Origin: Diplolepis rosae
Lineage: Eukaryota > Arthropoda > Insecta > Hymenoptera > Diplolepididae
DNA: 64,000 bases
Assembly: GCA_030998225.1 (NCBI GenBank)
Contig: JAPYXD010000704.1
Location: 8,866,001-8,930,000 of the forward strand
Reading direction: 5' to 3'
This document shows, piece after piece, positions 33,230 to 42,428 of this stretch. A program made the position numbers and the translations under genes. The notes under the pieces are model-generated. The model did no database searches, was not told where the DNA came from, and worked only from the letters and a program-made list of their open reading frames with translations. How positions within the stretch are numbered: position 1 is the first letter of the stretch; each line of letters begins with the position of its first letter.

Positions 33230-34115
33230 TACGGTCAATGGCGAGCGTTACCGTGCCATTCTCAACAAATTTTTGTTTCCAAAAATTGAAGAGGATGACA
33301 TGGACCTCACTTGGTTTCAACAAGACAGGGCCACTTGCCACACAGCCAACGTAACAATCGATCTTTCGCGCACCGTTTTCGAAATTCGAATAATCAGACG
33401 AAATTCTGATTTCAATTGGCCGCTTTGGAACTGTGACTTGACCGCGTTAGACTATTTTTTGCGGGGAGCCGTCAAGGGGACTAGGAAGTCAAAAAATCGA
33501 TTTTTTTCTTGCATTTTTCAATAGCATTGCCATTCAATAGGTAAATGACAAAGATTTAAATCGTTTGGATGAAAAATGAAAAAATGAGAGACAAAAAGGC
33601 TGAGCGCCTTTCGCAAAAACTGACGGGCCGCAGGAAATAGAAGCTTATTTTATTTTTGTTCCGTTTTGCAGTGATTGCACAAAAACGGAGGTTCAGATAG
33701 GTTTGAAAATTTTTTTGCTTTCGCAGAATATGTTCCTTTACGGCCTGAAAAAAAAAGTTTTTTTTATTGTTAAATTGTTTATTTAATTATATAATTGTAT
33801 ATTGGATTTTTTCAATAAAAAAATATTTTTTGTATTCTATTAAATTGTTATAAATAACCCATGAAAAAAAAATTATTTATATCTTGATATATACTTTTTA
33901 ATTAGACTTTGAAAATAAAATTAGTTTGACTTCCTAGTCCCCTTAAAAATAAGTGTTACGCTCACCATCCGGAGACGACTGAGGCCTTAAAATACGAAAT
34001 CAAAGTCGCCATTCATGGGATTGAAGCCCAAACAATCGAAAAAGTACTGAAAAATTGGGTCGATCGGATGGCCTGCCGTGGCAGTCATCTGAATGATTTT
34101 GTGTTTCATTCTTAA
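33230..34115 (+). pseudogene. mariner/Tc1-type DDE transposase remnant, interrupted
   Basis: Readable pieces are AAVTVNGERYRAILN-like sequence from ~33,230, FPKIEEDDMD, WFQQDRATCHTANVTIDL and NWPLWNCDLTALDYFL. These match the class of insect transposases normally reading W-F-Q-Q-D-G-A-T-x-H-T-A with the last catalytic Asp in C-D-L-T-P-L-D-Y-F-L-W. The Asp after QQ is kept, the next Gly is Arg. The MITE enters just after the GAV(K) segment; beyond it, from 33,947, the terminal ~50 codons (EIKVAIHGIEAQTIEKVLKN) continue. The first catalytic Asp and the DNA-binding part are gone, so no active enzyme can be made. Confidence 0.8.
33476..33942. mobile_element. MITE, 467 bp, inside the mariner transposase
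   Basis: The tips GGGGACTAGGAAGTCAAA and their mirror TTTGACTTCCTAGTCCCC bound the insert. It is flanked by TCAA (left) and TTAA (right), which fits a TTAA duplication with one later change. It splits the transposase coding sequence between codons that can be read on both sides. Confidence 0.75.
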
Positions 34116-34708
34116 ATGGAAAGGTTCAATCTTTCTAATAAAACCATACTTTTATATCCATAAATTTTTTTTTATAGCCGATTCAAATTCCAACTTTATG
34201 ATGGCCTGCCCTGTAGAAGATATATTCCAATTATTCAAACGAGAATAATAATTTTGCCGCTTGAATACCACTATACTTGTATTAATTTCTGATACGTAAA
34301 CCCTGTTTGCCTCATTTTAAAACAATTTTATACTAAAATGTAATTCATTTTTATGATTTACTTTAACAAAAAGTCTCTCAGTGTAGATGTTAAATCTTAA
34401 AAATCACTTGTTTTTAACTTAGGTTAAGAAAATACTCTCTTGAAGGTCTTTCTGACCTATCCACAAGTATACAAAGTCGATGAATCTGGATATCCGCTAT
34501 TCTCAGTCTGAAGACAAAATTCATTACTTGAAATTTTGAACATCAATACGAAAATACTGATCATCAGTGTTCTCTTTTTCCGTGTGGGGAGGCTAAATAG
34601 TATGAATGAACGTACATGGAATATAACTTCAGAAGGGGCAATGAAAGTTATCGAACGGATACTTATTGAAGTATGACTGTATATTTATCAAAAATTATTT
34701 ATTTTCAG

Positions 34709-34867
34709 TCTACTGACATTGGAGACTCGTTATTTCAGTCATCATGGATTGGCTTCTCACCTAAATTTTTAATAAGCTGGATATTAGTTATTCAAAAGTC
34801 TCAAAGACCAATTATCGTCAACATCCCTGGAATACTTCCTACTTTATCTTTACGATACTATTCTGAA
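34709..34867 (+). CDS. Odorant receptor (7tm_6) penultimate exon
   Basis: After the acceptor TTATTTTCAG, 53 codons in phase 0 read STDIGDSLFQSSWIGFSP, then LVIQKSQRPIIV and LPTLSLRYYSE, ending at GAA|GTAAGG. This is the conserved sixth-to-seventh helix region of insect odorant receptors (typical wording: vgdalY-x-s-x-W, then mmxRsQrP, then lSL-x-x-F/Y). Acceptor, donor and frame are intact. It may be the continuation of the receptor exons at 8.3-9.1 kb, which also end in phase 0, or a separate decayed receptor. Confidence 0.78.
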
Positions 34868-35049
34868 GTAAGGAAAGTTACGTGAAATTATATATTTTAG
34901 CATTCACTCTTCCAAATATTTTCCTTAAGTAAAATTACAAATTTCAATTTCTCGATCAAGAAAAAAGAATGATTTCCTATAAGAAAAAAGAATGCAATAC
35001 ATTTGTTGTAATTGATATCCATATATAATAATATTTTAATTGGTTCCAG

Positions 35050-35103
35050 TTCTTATATAAAATTATTTCGTACTTAGCAGCCATGAGAGTGTTGGTCAAT
35101 TAA
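35050..35103 (+). CDS. Odorant receptor C-terminal exon
   Basis: After the acceptor TTGGTTCCAG, 17 codons in phase 0 read FLYKIISYLAAMRVLVN and end in TAA. Insect odorant receptors end with a short exon of this shape (F/T-x-x-x-x-SY-x-x-LR-x-x), so it closes the reading frame begun in the exon 182 bases upstream. The short length makes the call dependent on that neighbour. Confidence 0.65.
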   Translation, partial: FLYKIISYLAAMRVLVN

Positions 35104-36082
35104 GCCTGAAAAGTGATGATACCACCTGAAATTATAATTGAAGAAATTTATAAGATCATCTAAAAATTTGAAACAAAGAAAGGGTGTAAAGATGAATATT
35201 TAGATATGAATATATACGCTTGATAAATATGAATACGCCATTTAATATGATTTCTAATTGTTCATGGTTTTCTGTGTAGTTTTCTACATGGTTTCTTCTC
35301 AGGTTCAGCTCAAGAATAAGGTGTTTTACATGGCTGTCTGGGGCACTACTTTAAAGGGGCGCCGAACTGAGTTTAAAGTAATAAATAATTTGTAAAAGTT
35401 GTTTACACACTTATCTGTAAGTTTTTATCTTTTTATAACATCACTTTTAAATGTATTAAAGACTTCACAAGAAAAAAAAACCAAAACATCTGCCCGCTTC
35501 GCGGACACATTCTCATCGGGCGCTTTGCGCGCAGCTCGCTTCGCTCGCAAGTTTGAGCGCGCCTGGGGCGCGCGATTTGATCGTCGCGCTTCGCGCTCGG
35601 TCTTGTGCTCTTCGCATACATTTAAGTTTATTTCTTATAATTTAATACTGAAGCTCAAACCAATTTTATAATATTAAAGATGATGTAAATTACTCATTTT
35701 CTCAAATTCACTAAATTTCTTTTTCAGTTTAAGTGAAACAGGAAATTCAATTTATTTAAGGCTCTATCGGCCTTAAGGAACACATTCTCATAATGACAGT
35801 CATGCTTCGCGCTCGATTTTCTGTATACATTTCAGTAACTTTTTAATAAATTACATATGTATTCGTTTATTTTACATCTAATCATTATTTAGCATAAGTA
35901 AAAGCGTATTTATTTATTGTCTCATAGGTTAGGTCGCGACCTTAGTTTTTAGAAAGGAATTAATTTTCTTATCTTATAAGATTTCTACACTTTGTTTAGA
36001 ACATTTATTACATAATGCTCTTTATGAATAATCTCGTTTATAAAAGACTGATTATTAATTTTTATTTTATTTTACATTGACT
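35104..36082. other. Gene-free stretch with a GC-rich, hairpin-prone patch
   Basis: Bases 35,490-35,620 are a sharp GC island made of short alternations of CGCTTCGCGCTCG and CGCGCAGCTCGCTTCGCTCG; related words recur at 35,800-35,815. The rest is AT-rich. It may contain the lost 3' LTR of the errantivirus-like element that begins at 36,083, but no partner LTR was found. Confidence 0.4.
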
Positions 36083-37177
36083 TTAGCTTTTTATATCATT
36101 GTATAAAGTATAATTTAATCTATTTTGTAAAACTCGTTTTAAAAAACATTCTTTGATGCTTTCTTTATCGGCAGGAACATAAAGCGTTTTCTGGTCGTTC
36201 AAAAAGAGGAACTCATGGTCGGGTAAGCTGGCTAAAAATGATTTACTGTTTTTTATTGGTATAGGAATTAGGCGTTGTACAGAGTATTGGTCTGTTTCTA
36301 ACAAAGGTAATTTGATTGAATATAAGAGGGTACTGTTGAGGATGCCAATGTCGACTTTAGATATGTCTATCAAATGTTGATAATTTTCTTCAGTTAAGCT
36401 TATAGGGTATTTTTCATTATAATGTTCCTCAAAACTTTTCAGGCTTTTTATGAGGTCTCTAGGTTGTAACAATAGGGGGTATATAATTCCATGCTTTTCG
36501 TCGTTGATAGCGTCAATCATGATTTCAATATCATCCCCTATTTCCCCACTGATAATGCTGCATATAGCCAATTGATGAGCTAGAAACAGGTTTATGGTGT
36601 TAGTATTGGTATGGTTAGTCAGTCGATTATACCGTTCGACATTAACTTTACTGTGTTCCTGAAGATTGGCTAGGTTATGTGACGCAGAATTGAGAAGCGT
36701 TTTGATCATTGTTGTTTGATTTTGTATTGTCCCTGCTAAAATCATGTTATCCGTATACAGTTTGTCCATTTCCCCATTCATGTATTCCAAGTCATTATTA
36801 TCCAGTGTTGCAAATAGAGTTTTTAACCCTGTTCCGAAAATAGCTAACACACCTCTTTTATGTCGTTTGCCCATTAGTTGGTGTAGAATTTTTTTATTTG
36901 CTTCCAGACGGTTAATGCGCCCGTGAATCAGGTTCAGTTCAACCTCTTCCAAGCATCCATTGCACATTTTGTATGCATCAGCGTATAATTTTCGCAAGTT
37001 TATAAGTCGCCCGTCAATTGCAGATACGTTAATCGCAACGAATAGTTTCCACATGTGGTGGTACAGTCGTGCGGGTCCGAGGTTTTCCGCTAGGATTGTG
37101 GTGATTTCCAAAGAGGAGAAAAGGATGTTCCCTGAGATAGTGGGAATGATCCAGAGTATGACCCAGTGTAGATTCAT
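36083..37177 (-). pseudogene. env: Envelope-like (baculovirus F-type) gene, N-terminal part, outer element
   Basis: 364 codons remain open. A hydrophobic start resembling a signal peptide is followed by a Cys-containing segment, then a basic KRHKR|G site at about residues 104-108, directly before a hydrophobic Gly-containing stretch. That layout is a furin-type cleavage site with a fusion peptide, as known in errantivirus and baculovirus F proteins. Long helical segments follow. The frame ends before the region that should carry the C-terminal cysteines and membrane anchor, so the gene is truncated and could not give an anchored protein. It starts 9 bases after the stop of the integrase C-terminal piece, as in errantiviruses. 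Confidence 0.75.
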
Positions 37178-37186
37178 CCTGGAAAT

Positions 37187-37434
37187 TTAAGAGTAGTATG
37201 GTTTTAGACGGTTAGCATGTACTTTGTGTCGTTCGTTGTTAAGAAGTATAGTGTAATTATTATTTTCATGTTTTTCTATTACTGTTGCGGGTTCATTCCA
37301 TTCTCTGCTTAATTTATGTTGTTTTTGTTCATTGTGTAGTAGCACAAGTTCACCTGGTTCGAATATACCCAGGGGTATCACAATTTTGCTATCCTGCTGT
37401 AATTTATACTTTTCTTTTGCTTTTTTTATTTTTT
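37187..37434 (-). pseudogene. Integrase C-terminal segment of the outer element
   Basis: About 80 residues ending NNERHKVHANRLKPYYS correspond to the chromatin/GPY-type tail of Ty3-class integrases. It is cut off from the integrase core by the inserted element; the frame resumes exactly at the CGTG target duplication. The apparent extra N-terminal residues of this open frame come from the inserted LTR. Confidence 0.7.
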
Positions 37435-37440
37435 CACGTG

Positions 37441-37663
37441 TGTTATAGTGAAAACTAAACTTTCTAATTTTTAAAGGTAGTGACATCAAACTGATGTCAC
37501 TTTGTATGTCTTTATTCTTGAGAGATGTTAGAGAAGAACTGACGAGGCCTGCCTGAACCTCTACATATATAGACAGCTAAACCTAGGAGGGGGAGGTCAT
37601 CAACCTCTACATATATGGGTAACTAAACCTGGGGGAAGGAGGTCATCATCTGGCCTGGTAACA
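37441..37663 (-). repeat. 3' LTR of the inner element
   Basis: Contains an internal direct repeat of about 45 bp (CCTCTACATATAT...GGAGGTCATCA twice) and a short palindrome TGACATCA-x3-TGATGTCA. AATAAAGACATAC-type sequence, read on the minus strand, can act as the poly(A) signal. Confidence 0.9.
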
Positions 37664-37749
37664 CTCCCCTTTTTAGACATAAATTAGTCTCTTAATTTAC
37701 TAAATTCTTACCCTCCTTACTTTTGGTATTTCGGTGATTACCAAGGGTT

Positions 37750-38590
37750 GCAAGCTAGAATTGTACGTGACGACGTTCGTCGGCGTTGTTACCTTTGTTT
37801 TTACACAGAATATACAGAGTTTTTTGGGCATACACATAGGCTGATCCTAATCCTAGCGCTGCGTAACCTAAATAGCTTAACCAATCTATAGTTGTTTCTC
37901 TCCATGTTCATAGTCTTCTGTTAGTGGCTATTGATTTTAACATATTTTCTGCATCGTCTAGGCTTAATTTGGCTTGTCGTAATTTATTGTTATCTATGAT
38001 TTTAGGGAGACATATTAATTTACTTTCTAAGGTTTTTAGATCGTCGTTAGAGTAACTAATGTTGTAGGTCGCTTTGAATTCGTTGTAAAATTGTCCCTTT
38101 AGATTTTTGCTAAGGTACAGTGCGTCCATTCCATTATAGATTTTACAATTTGAGCCCGTTAGTAGTGAGGGTTGTTTAATCTTTAGGTGTTCTATTCCTG
38201 TTTCGCAGCTAATATCTAAATCTACCTCGTTCATTAGTACTATTATGTATCCGTTTAGTACGGGTATGAAGGTTTCTTTGTGTAAAGCAAAAGTTGAAGT
38301 TTTACATTTGTTCTCTGAGTATCGCTTGAATATCGTAGCTTCGCATGTTTCACTGTCAGTCAGCCTAAGGTTTGGTTGGCTTCTTTCGCAAATTTTATAT
38401 TTGCTTATCGACGTACATTTATTTATTGTTTCCTTGTCAGTAATTAAATATGAGTCTCTAAATTTTATTAAATAGTCATGGTCGGGAATTACTGCAAAAT
38501 ATAGGTTTTGGATAGGATAAGGGATAGGTATAATATGTTTGATGGTACCCTCTTCCTGTTCTATAATGGGAATTTTGACGGTTGTAAGGT
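37750..38590 (-). pseudogene. env: Envelope-like gene, C-terminal half only, inner element
   Basis: Immediately after the pol stop the minus strand reads an open frame of more than 200 codons with the spaced cysteines of the ectodomain end of errantivirus F-type proteins. It ends in TGA at about 37908. The same frame beyond the stop, near 37,780-37,890, holds a hydrophobic stretch suited to a membrane anchor followed by Lys/Arg/Asn residues. Signal peptide, cleavage site and fusion peptide are absent, so about 1 kb of env has been deleted next to the pol stop. No functional envelope can result. Confidence 0.7.
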
Positions 38591-38600
38591 GTAGTTGGCT

Positions 38601-41600
38601 TTACAGTTGGCCATTGCCGCTATTAGAAGTACTAGGGTCCTCATCTAAAAAATAAGGCATACACTGATCTATGTGAACTCTCAGTATTTTATCTTTATTC
38701 CTAATGCGTAGATTATTATTATCTAGGTAATCTATAACTTCGTAAGGACCTTTCCAGGATTGTTCTAATTTGTTTTGTTTGGTGTTATTTAAGATTTTAA
38801 CTAGGTTCCCTGGCTTGTATAAAGGATGCGTTCTTGTTATTCCTTCATCCAATCTATTCTTAGTTTTTTCTAATTCCACTTGGATTCTTTCTTTAGCCTT
38901 TCTGATGTTTTCCTCGTGTTTTTTCCTCCATTTTCTAATCAGATCTTGATGGGTTAAATTGGGTGAGTTTTCAATTTGAGATGGTATATTTGGTAATCTT
39001 CCAAACGTGAGTTCAAAGGGTGTGAATCCCGTGGTTTGATTTACTGTTGAATTTATTGCGAATGTTACATATTTTAGATTTTCGTCCCAGTTATTCTGAT
39101 TTTCTGCCATGCTAGTTTTGATCAGATTATTCAGGGTTGAGTGCATTCTTTCAATGTTTCCGTTGGATTGTGGATGGAATGCTGTAGTTTTAATATGTTT
39201 GATTTTCAAAGCTTTCTCAAATTGGTCCATTAACTCAGATAGAAAGTTAGACCCTTGATCAGTGGGAATAGTTTTAGGGGATCCATAAATGTAAATATAT
39301 TGTTCTATCAGAGCTTCTACTATTGCTGTTGAGGTTTCACTTTCTAACGGTATTAAAGTGGTGTATCTGGTTAATCTATCCTGAATACTAAGTATGTATT
39401 TGTTACCTCTATGTGTAGTAGGTAATGGTCCAAAAATATCCAGTGCTATTTTATCATTTGGATTGAGTGGTATGTCGGGTATTATACTTTCTGATTGATT
39501 CTTAATTCGCGTGGTCTTTTGTAGTTGGCATATAGGGCATTTTTTGACATAGTCCTTAATGTCTTGGTCCATGTTGGTCCAAATTCCGATTCTCTTGGCT
39601 TTTTCGATAGTATTTTGTTCTCCAGTGTTATCCCTATGAACTTCTTTAATAATTTGTTTTCGTTCTTCCTTAGTTAATTCTCGGGTTGTAGAGAAACAAA
39701 TGTGGAAATTCTTATCTGGATAATAGTTTGATAGGAATTCCATTATATCTTGAATTACTTCTCGCACCAGAAATGTAAATAGAGGATCTCCAAAGGATAA
39801 TCTAACAATTGAGAGTTTCCTGTTAACGAATTCTTCGATGAACCAACTTAATTTATACAGCCAATCTTCTTCGTTGTACATAGGCATTTCATCCTTAGTT
39901 ACTTCTTTCCAAAGTTTGCCGATAGCGTTAGGCCTTGTTTTAATTTTGCCTTTGACTGGTTGTAGTTTCCAATTTATTAAATCCGTATATGAATTAGTAT
40001 TGTCTCCTGGTGTTTCCGTGATTTCTTCTTCCGTTTCTGTGGTTTCATTTTCTGATGGTTCTCTCATTCGCCTTGCGGTTAATTTAATTTTTTCTTTTAA
40101 TATTTCGTCTTTTGTTATTCGCGGCTTGTCGAATGTTACTATTTCCGGTGACTGGTCTTCCAAGCTTGGTTCTTCTTCTTCAGTACTAATTCCGGTTTTT
40201 TCCATTGCTTCTTGTAATGTGTCCTTAGTGATGGGAAAAAGTCTGGATAGACAATCCGCTACTTTATTTTCTTTTCCTTTTACATATTCTATTTCGTATT
40301 CGTATTCTTCCATACGAAGTCTCCATCGTAAAAGTCTTGAGCTAGGGTCTTTCACATTGTGTAGCCAAACTAAAGCATGGTGGTCTGTTTGAGTTTTGAA
40401 TTTCTTTCCGAGAAGATATTGTCTGAGGCGTTTGATAGCCCATACAATTGCTAAAAGTTCTTTTTCAGAGGTGGTGTATTTTTCTTCGGCTTTGTTCAAT
40501 GTTCTTGATATAAAAAGACAAGGGTGCCCGTCTTGGCTCAATACTGCTCCTAATCCACAGTTGGATGTGTCCGTAGTCAGTATAAATTGTTTGGAAAAAT
40601 CAGGGAATTTTAAAACTGGTGCGATTACCAATGCGTTCTTCAAATCGTAAAATGCTTTTTCGCAGTCTGGGGTCCAATCGAATATTGTCTCTTTCTGAGT
40701 TAGCTTTGTTAAGGGTCTCGCTATAGTAGAGAAATTCTTGATGAATTTGCTATAGTAACCTGCAAGTCCTAAAAATGATTGCACATCTTTTACAGTTTTC
40801 AATGGTCTGAATTCTTTTATGCAGTTTATTTTTTCAGGGTTGGGTTTGACTCCTTCTTTGGTTATTATGTGTCCAAGGTATTCTAGTCCTGGTTTAAGGT
40901 ATTCACATTTTTTCGGTTCTAATCTTAGTCCTAACTGGTAGATTCTTTCCATGACTGCTACTAAGTTCTCATTATGTTCCTGAATTGAGCTTCCGAATAT
41001 CACAATGTCATCTATGTACGCAAAGCATTTTGTTCCGATTAATCCTCTGAATGCATTATCCATCATTCTTTGGAAAGTGGCTGGTGCGTTCTTTAAACCG
41101 AAAGGCATGCGATTGTATTCGAAATGTCCTTGGGTTGTAGAAAACGCAGTGTACTTTTTGTCTTCTTCCTTCATCGGGATTTGGTGGAATCCAGCTGAGA
41201 GGTCAAAGGCAGAAAAGAACTTAGCTTTTCCTAAGTGGTCTAATATATCGTCGATCATTGGTAATGGGTAAGCATCTTGATCCGTGTCTTCGTTAATCTT
41301 TCTGTAGTCAATTACCATTCTTAATTTATTTCCTTTTTTCGGTACTATCCATAAAGGTGAGTTGTATGGTGATTGACTTTCTCTTATAATTCCCTTTTTT
41401 AACAACCTTTCTGTTTCTTCTAGGGCAAACTGTCGGTGTTTTTCGGGTAATTTGTGGGATCTTAGATTAATTATTTTTCCATTTTTGAGTATTATTTGAT
41501 GTTGAGTAAGGTTAGTACATGGAAGTGGGTCTGATTCCAATGTGAAAACTTCCGAGTATCTGGTTATTACTTTTTTAATGAATTCTCTCTTGTCTTTTTC

Positions 41601-42428
41601 CAAATGATCTAATCTTGAAGCTTTCAATAACTCATTCAGTCTAAAGGTCATTTGAGGTCCATTACTTTCATTTGTGATTATTTTTAATATAGGTTTGTAG
41701 CTAATCTGGAGATTTACTTCTTTAGGGGAATCCTCACTATTTTTCAATGGGATTTTTATTTGTCCGTTTCGTATAGTGTAGAGTCCGTCGGGGATTTCCT
41801 TATCATCTATAATGATAATATCTTGATCTTCTGCGTCAGTAGAAATGGTACATATCTTTTCGGATTTTCCTGGTATGAAATCATTGCTTAGGTGCAAAGG
41901 TAGCTTTACCTTATTTAGCACGAGGTGACTGTTCGTGATCGCGTGTCTTGGATATTTTTCAAAGAATTTAATTCCAATTATACCTTCTTCTGGTAAGGGA
42001 AAATCGTTGGGTACTATGTAGAAAACGTGTTCTTGTCCAAAAAAGTTTAATTTTGTAGAATGTTTAGAGATATGCCGATCGTTACCCATTAGGAATGTTT
42101 TGTGGGTCGATTTCCTTTCGTCTCTATCATCCAATATTTCTTCTTTGATTATGTTTATAGCAGCTCCTGAGTCTACTAATAATCTGTATCTTCCAGTTTT
42201 TCTTCTGGCATCGATTGTTCGTAATCTTCCGCATATGGAAGAAATTCGGCTGATTCCTCGAAGATCAGTTGCTCCGTTATTTCTTCCTCCGTCATGTTTT
42301 CCGCTTCTGTTTCTTCCTCTTGGATTGCTCTTACCGGAGGTGGTCGCTTGAAACCATGGCCTGGGGGAAAACCCTGCTTCACTTGGCACTGTGAAGATAT
42401 ATGACCTATTTTGCCGCACTTGAAGCAA
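38601..42428 (-). CDS. pol: Pol polyprotein of the inner errantivirus-like element
   Basis: 1,275 uninterrupted residues. Protease LLVDSGAAINII with Asp at about 86; RT from about 345, with FSAFDLSAGFHQIP and the catalytic YIDD at 471-474; RNase H around 620-740 (TTDTSNCGLGAVLS, SEKELLAIVWAIK, QTDHHALVWL); an acidic linker; integrase with CPICQLQK, catalytic Asp in ALDIFGPL and PTDQGSNF, and Glu in NIERMHSTL; then a GPY-type segment WKGPYEVIDYL. The protein processes, copies and integrates the element. One oddity: the second His of the integrase zinc finger is not where expected (HRDNTGEQNT), whereas the outer copy has HCSLASQH. It overlaps the gag frame, as expected for frameshift expression. 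Confidence 0.9.
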   Translation of the reverse strand: MLQVRQNRSYIFTVPSEAGFSPRPWFQATTSGKSNPRGRNRSGKHDGGRNNGATDLRGISRISSICGRLRTIDARRKTGRYRLLVDSGAAINIIKEEILDDRDERKSTHKTFLMGNDRHISKHSTKLNFFGQEHVFYIVPNDFPLPEEGIIGIKFFEKYPRHAITNSHLVLNKVKLPLHLSNDFIPGKSEKICTISTDAEDQDIIIIDDKEIPDGLYTIRNGQIKIPLKNSEDSPKEVNLQISYKPILKIITNESNGPQMTFRLNELLKASRLDHLEKDKREFIKKVITRYSEVFTLESDPLPCTNLTQHQIILKNGKIINLRSHKLPEKHRQFALEETERLLKKGIIRESQSPYNSPLWIVPKKGNKLRMVIDYRKINEDTDQDAYPLPMIDDILDHLGKAKFFSAFDLSAGFHQIPMKEEDKKYTAFSTTQGHFEYNRMPFGLKNAPATFQRMMDNAFRGLIGTKCFAYIDDIVIFGSSIQEHNENLVAVMERIYQLGLRLEPKKCEYLKPGLEYLGHIITKEGVKPNPEKINCIKEFRPLKTVKDVQSFLGLAGYYSKFIKNFSTIARPLTKLTQKETIFDWTPDCEKAFYDLKNALVIAPVLKFPDFSKQFILTTDTSNCGLGAVLSQDGHPCLFISRTLNKAEEKYTTSEKELLAIVWAIKRLRQYLLGKKFKTQTDHHALVWLHNVKDPSSRLLRWRLRMEEYEYEIEYVKGKENKVADCLSRLFPITKDTLQEAMEKTGISTEEEEPSLEDQSPEIVTFDKPRITKDEILKEKIKLTARRMREPSENETTETEEEITETPGDNTNSYTDLINWKLQPVKGKIKTRPNAIGKLWKEVTKDEMPMYNEEDWLYKLSWFIEEFVNRKLSIVRLSFGDPLFTFLVREVIQDIMEFLSNYYPDKNFHICFSTTRELTKEERKQIIKEVHRDNTGEQNTIEKAKRIGIWTNMDQDIKDYVKKCPICQLQKTTRIKNQSESIIPDIPLNPNDKIALDIFGPLPTTHRGNKYILSIQDRLTRYTTLIPLESETSTAIVEALIEQYIYIYGSPKTIPTDQGSNFLSELMDQFEKALKIKHIKTTAFHPQSNGNIERMHSTLNNLIKTSMAENQNNWDENLKYVTFAINSTVNQTTGFTPFELTFGRLPNIPSQIENSPNLTHQDLIRKWRKKHEENIRKAKERIQVELEKTKNRLDEGITRTHPLYKPGNLVKILNNTKQNKLEQSWKGPYEVIDYLDNNNLRIRNKDKILRVHIDQCMPYFLDEDPSTSNSGNGQL

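Larger units (their letters stand above)
32851..34213 (+). mobile_element. mariner/Tc1-type element, decayed, with nested MITE
   Basis: The left tip CAGGGTGCGCCATCTAACAT and right tip (mirror of CAGGGCAGGCCATCATAAAG) are flanked by TA (32849-32850, 34214-34215). A transposase remnant is on the plus strand; the central part is split by a 467-bp MITE at 33476-33942. The 5' half of the coding region is deleted. Confidence 0.82.
32500..34383. mobile_element. Right part of a second CACTGAGAG element, invaded by mariner
   Basis: The sequence mirrors parts of the 28918-29878 element (TAGAGGGTTCGAATCTC at ~32,620; TCCACTGAAACCTCTCC-type block at ~32,730) and ends with ...GTCTCTCAGTG at 34383 followed by TA. 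Its middle is interrupted by the mariner copy at 32851-34213. A small piece of the same family is also present inverted at 30,060-30,110, so this copy has been rearranged. Confidence 0.6.

Noticed and set aside
32960..33341. Antisense and alternate-frame ORFs over the mariner copy
   Set aside because: They are shadows of the degenerate transposase frame on the plus strand.
35399..35671. 90-codon frame in the GC island (ARFARKFERAWGARFDRRAS)
   Set aside because: The wording follows from the repetitive GC words; not a protein family.
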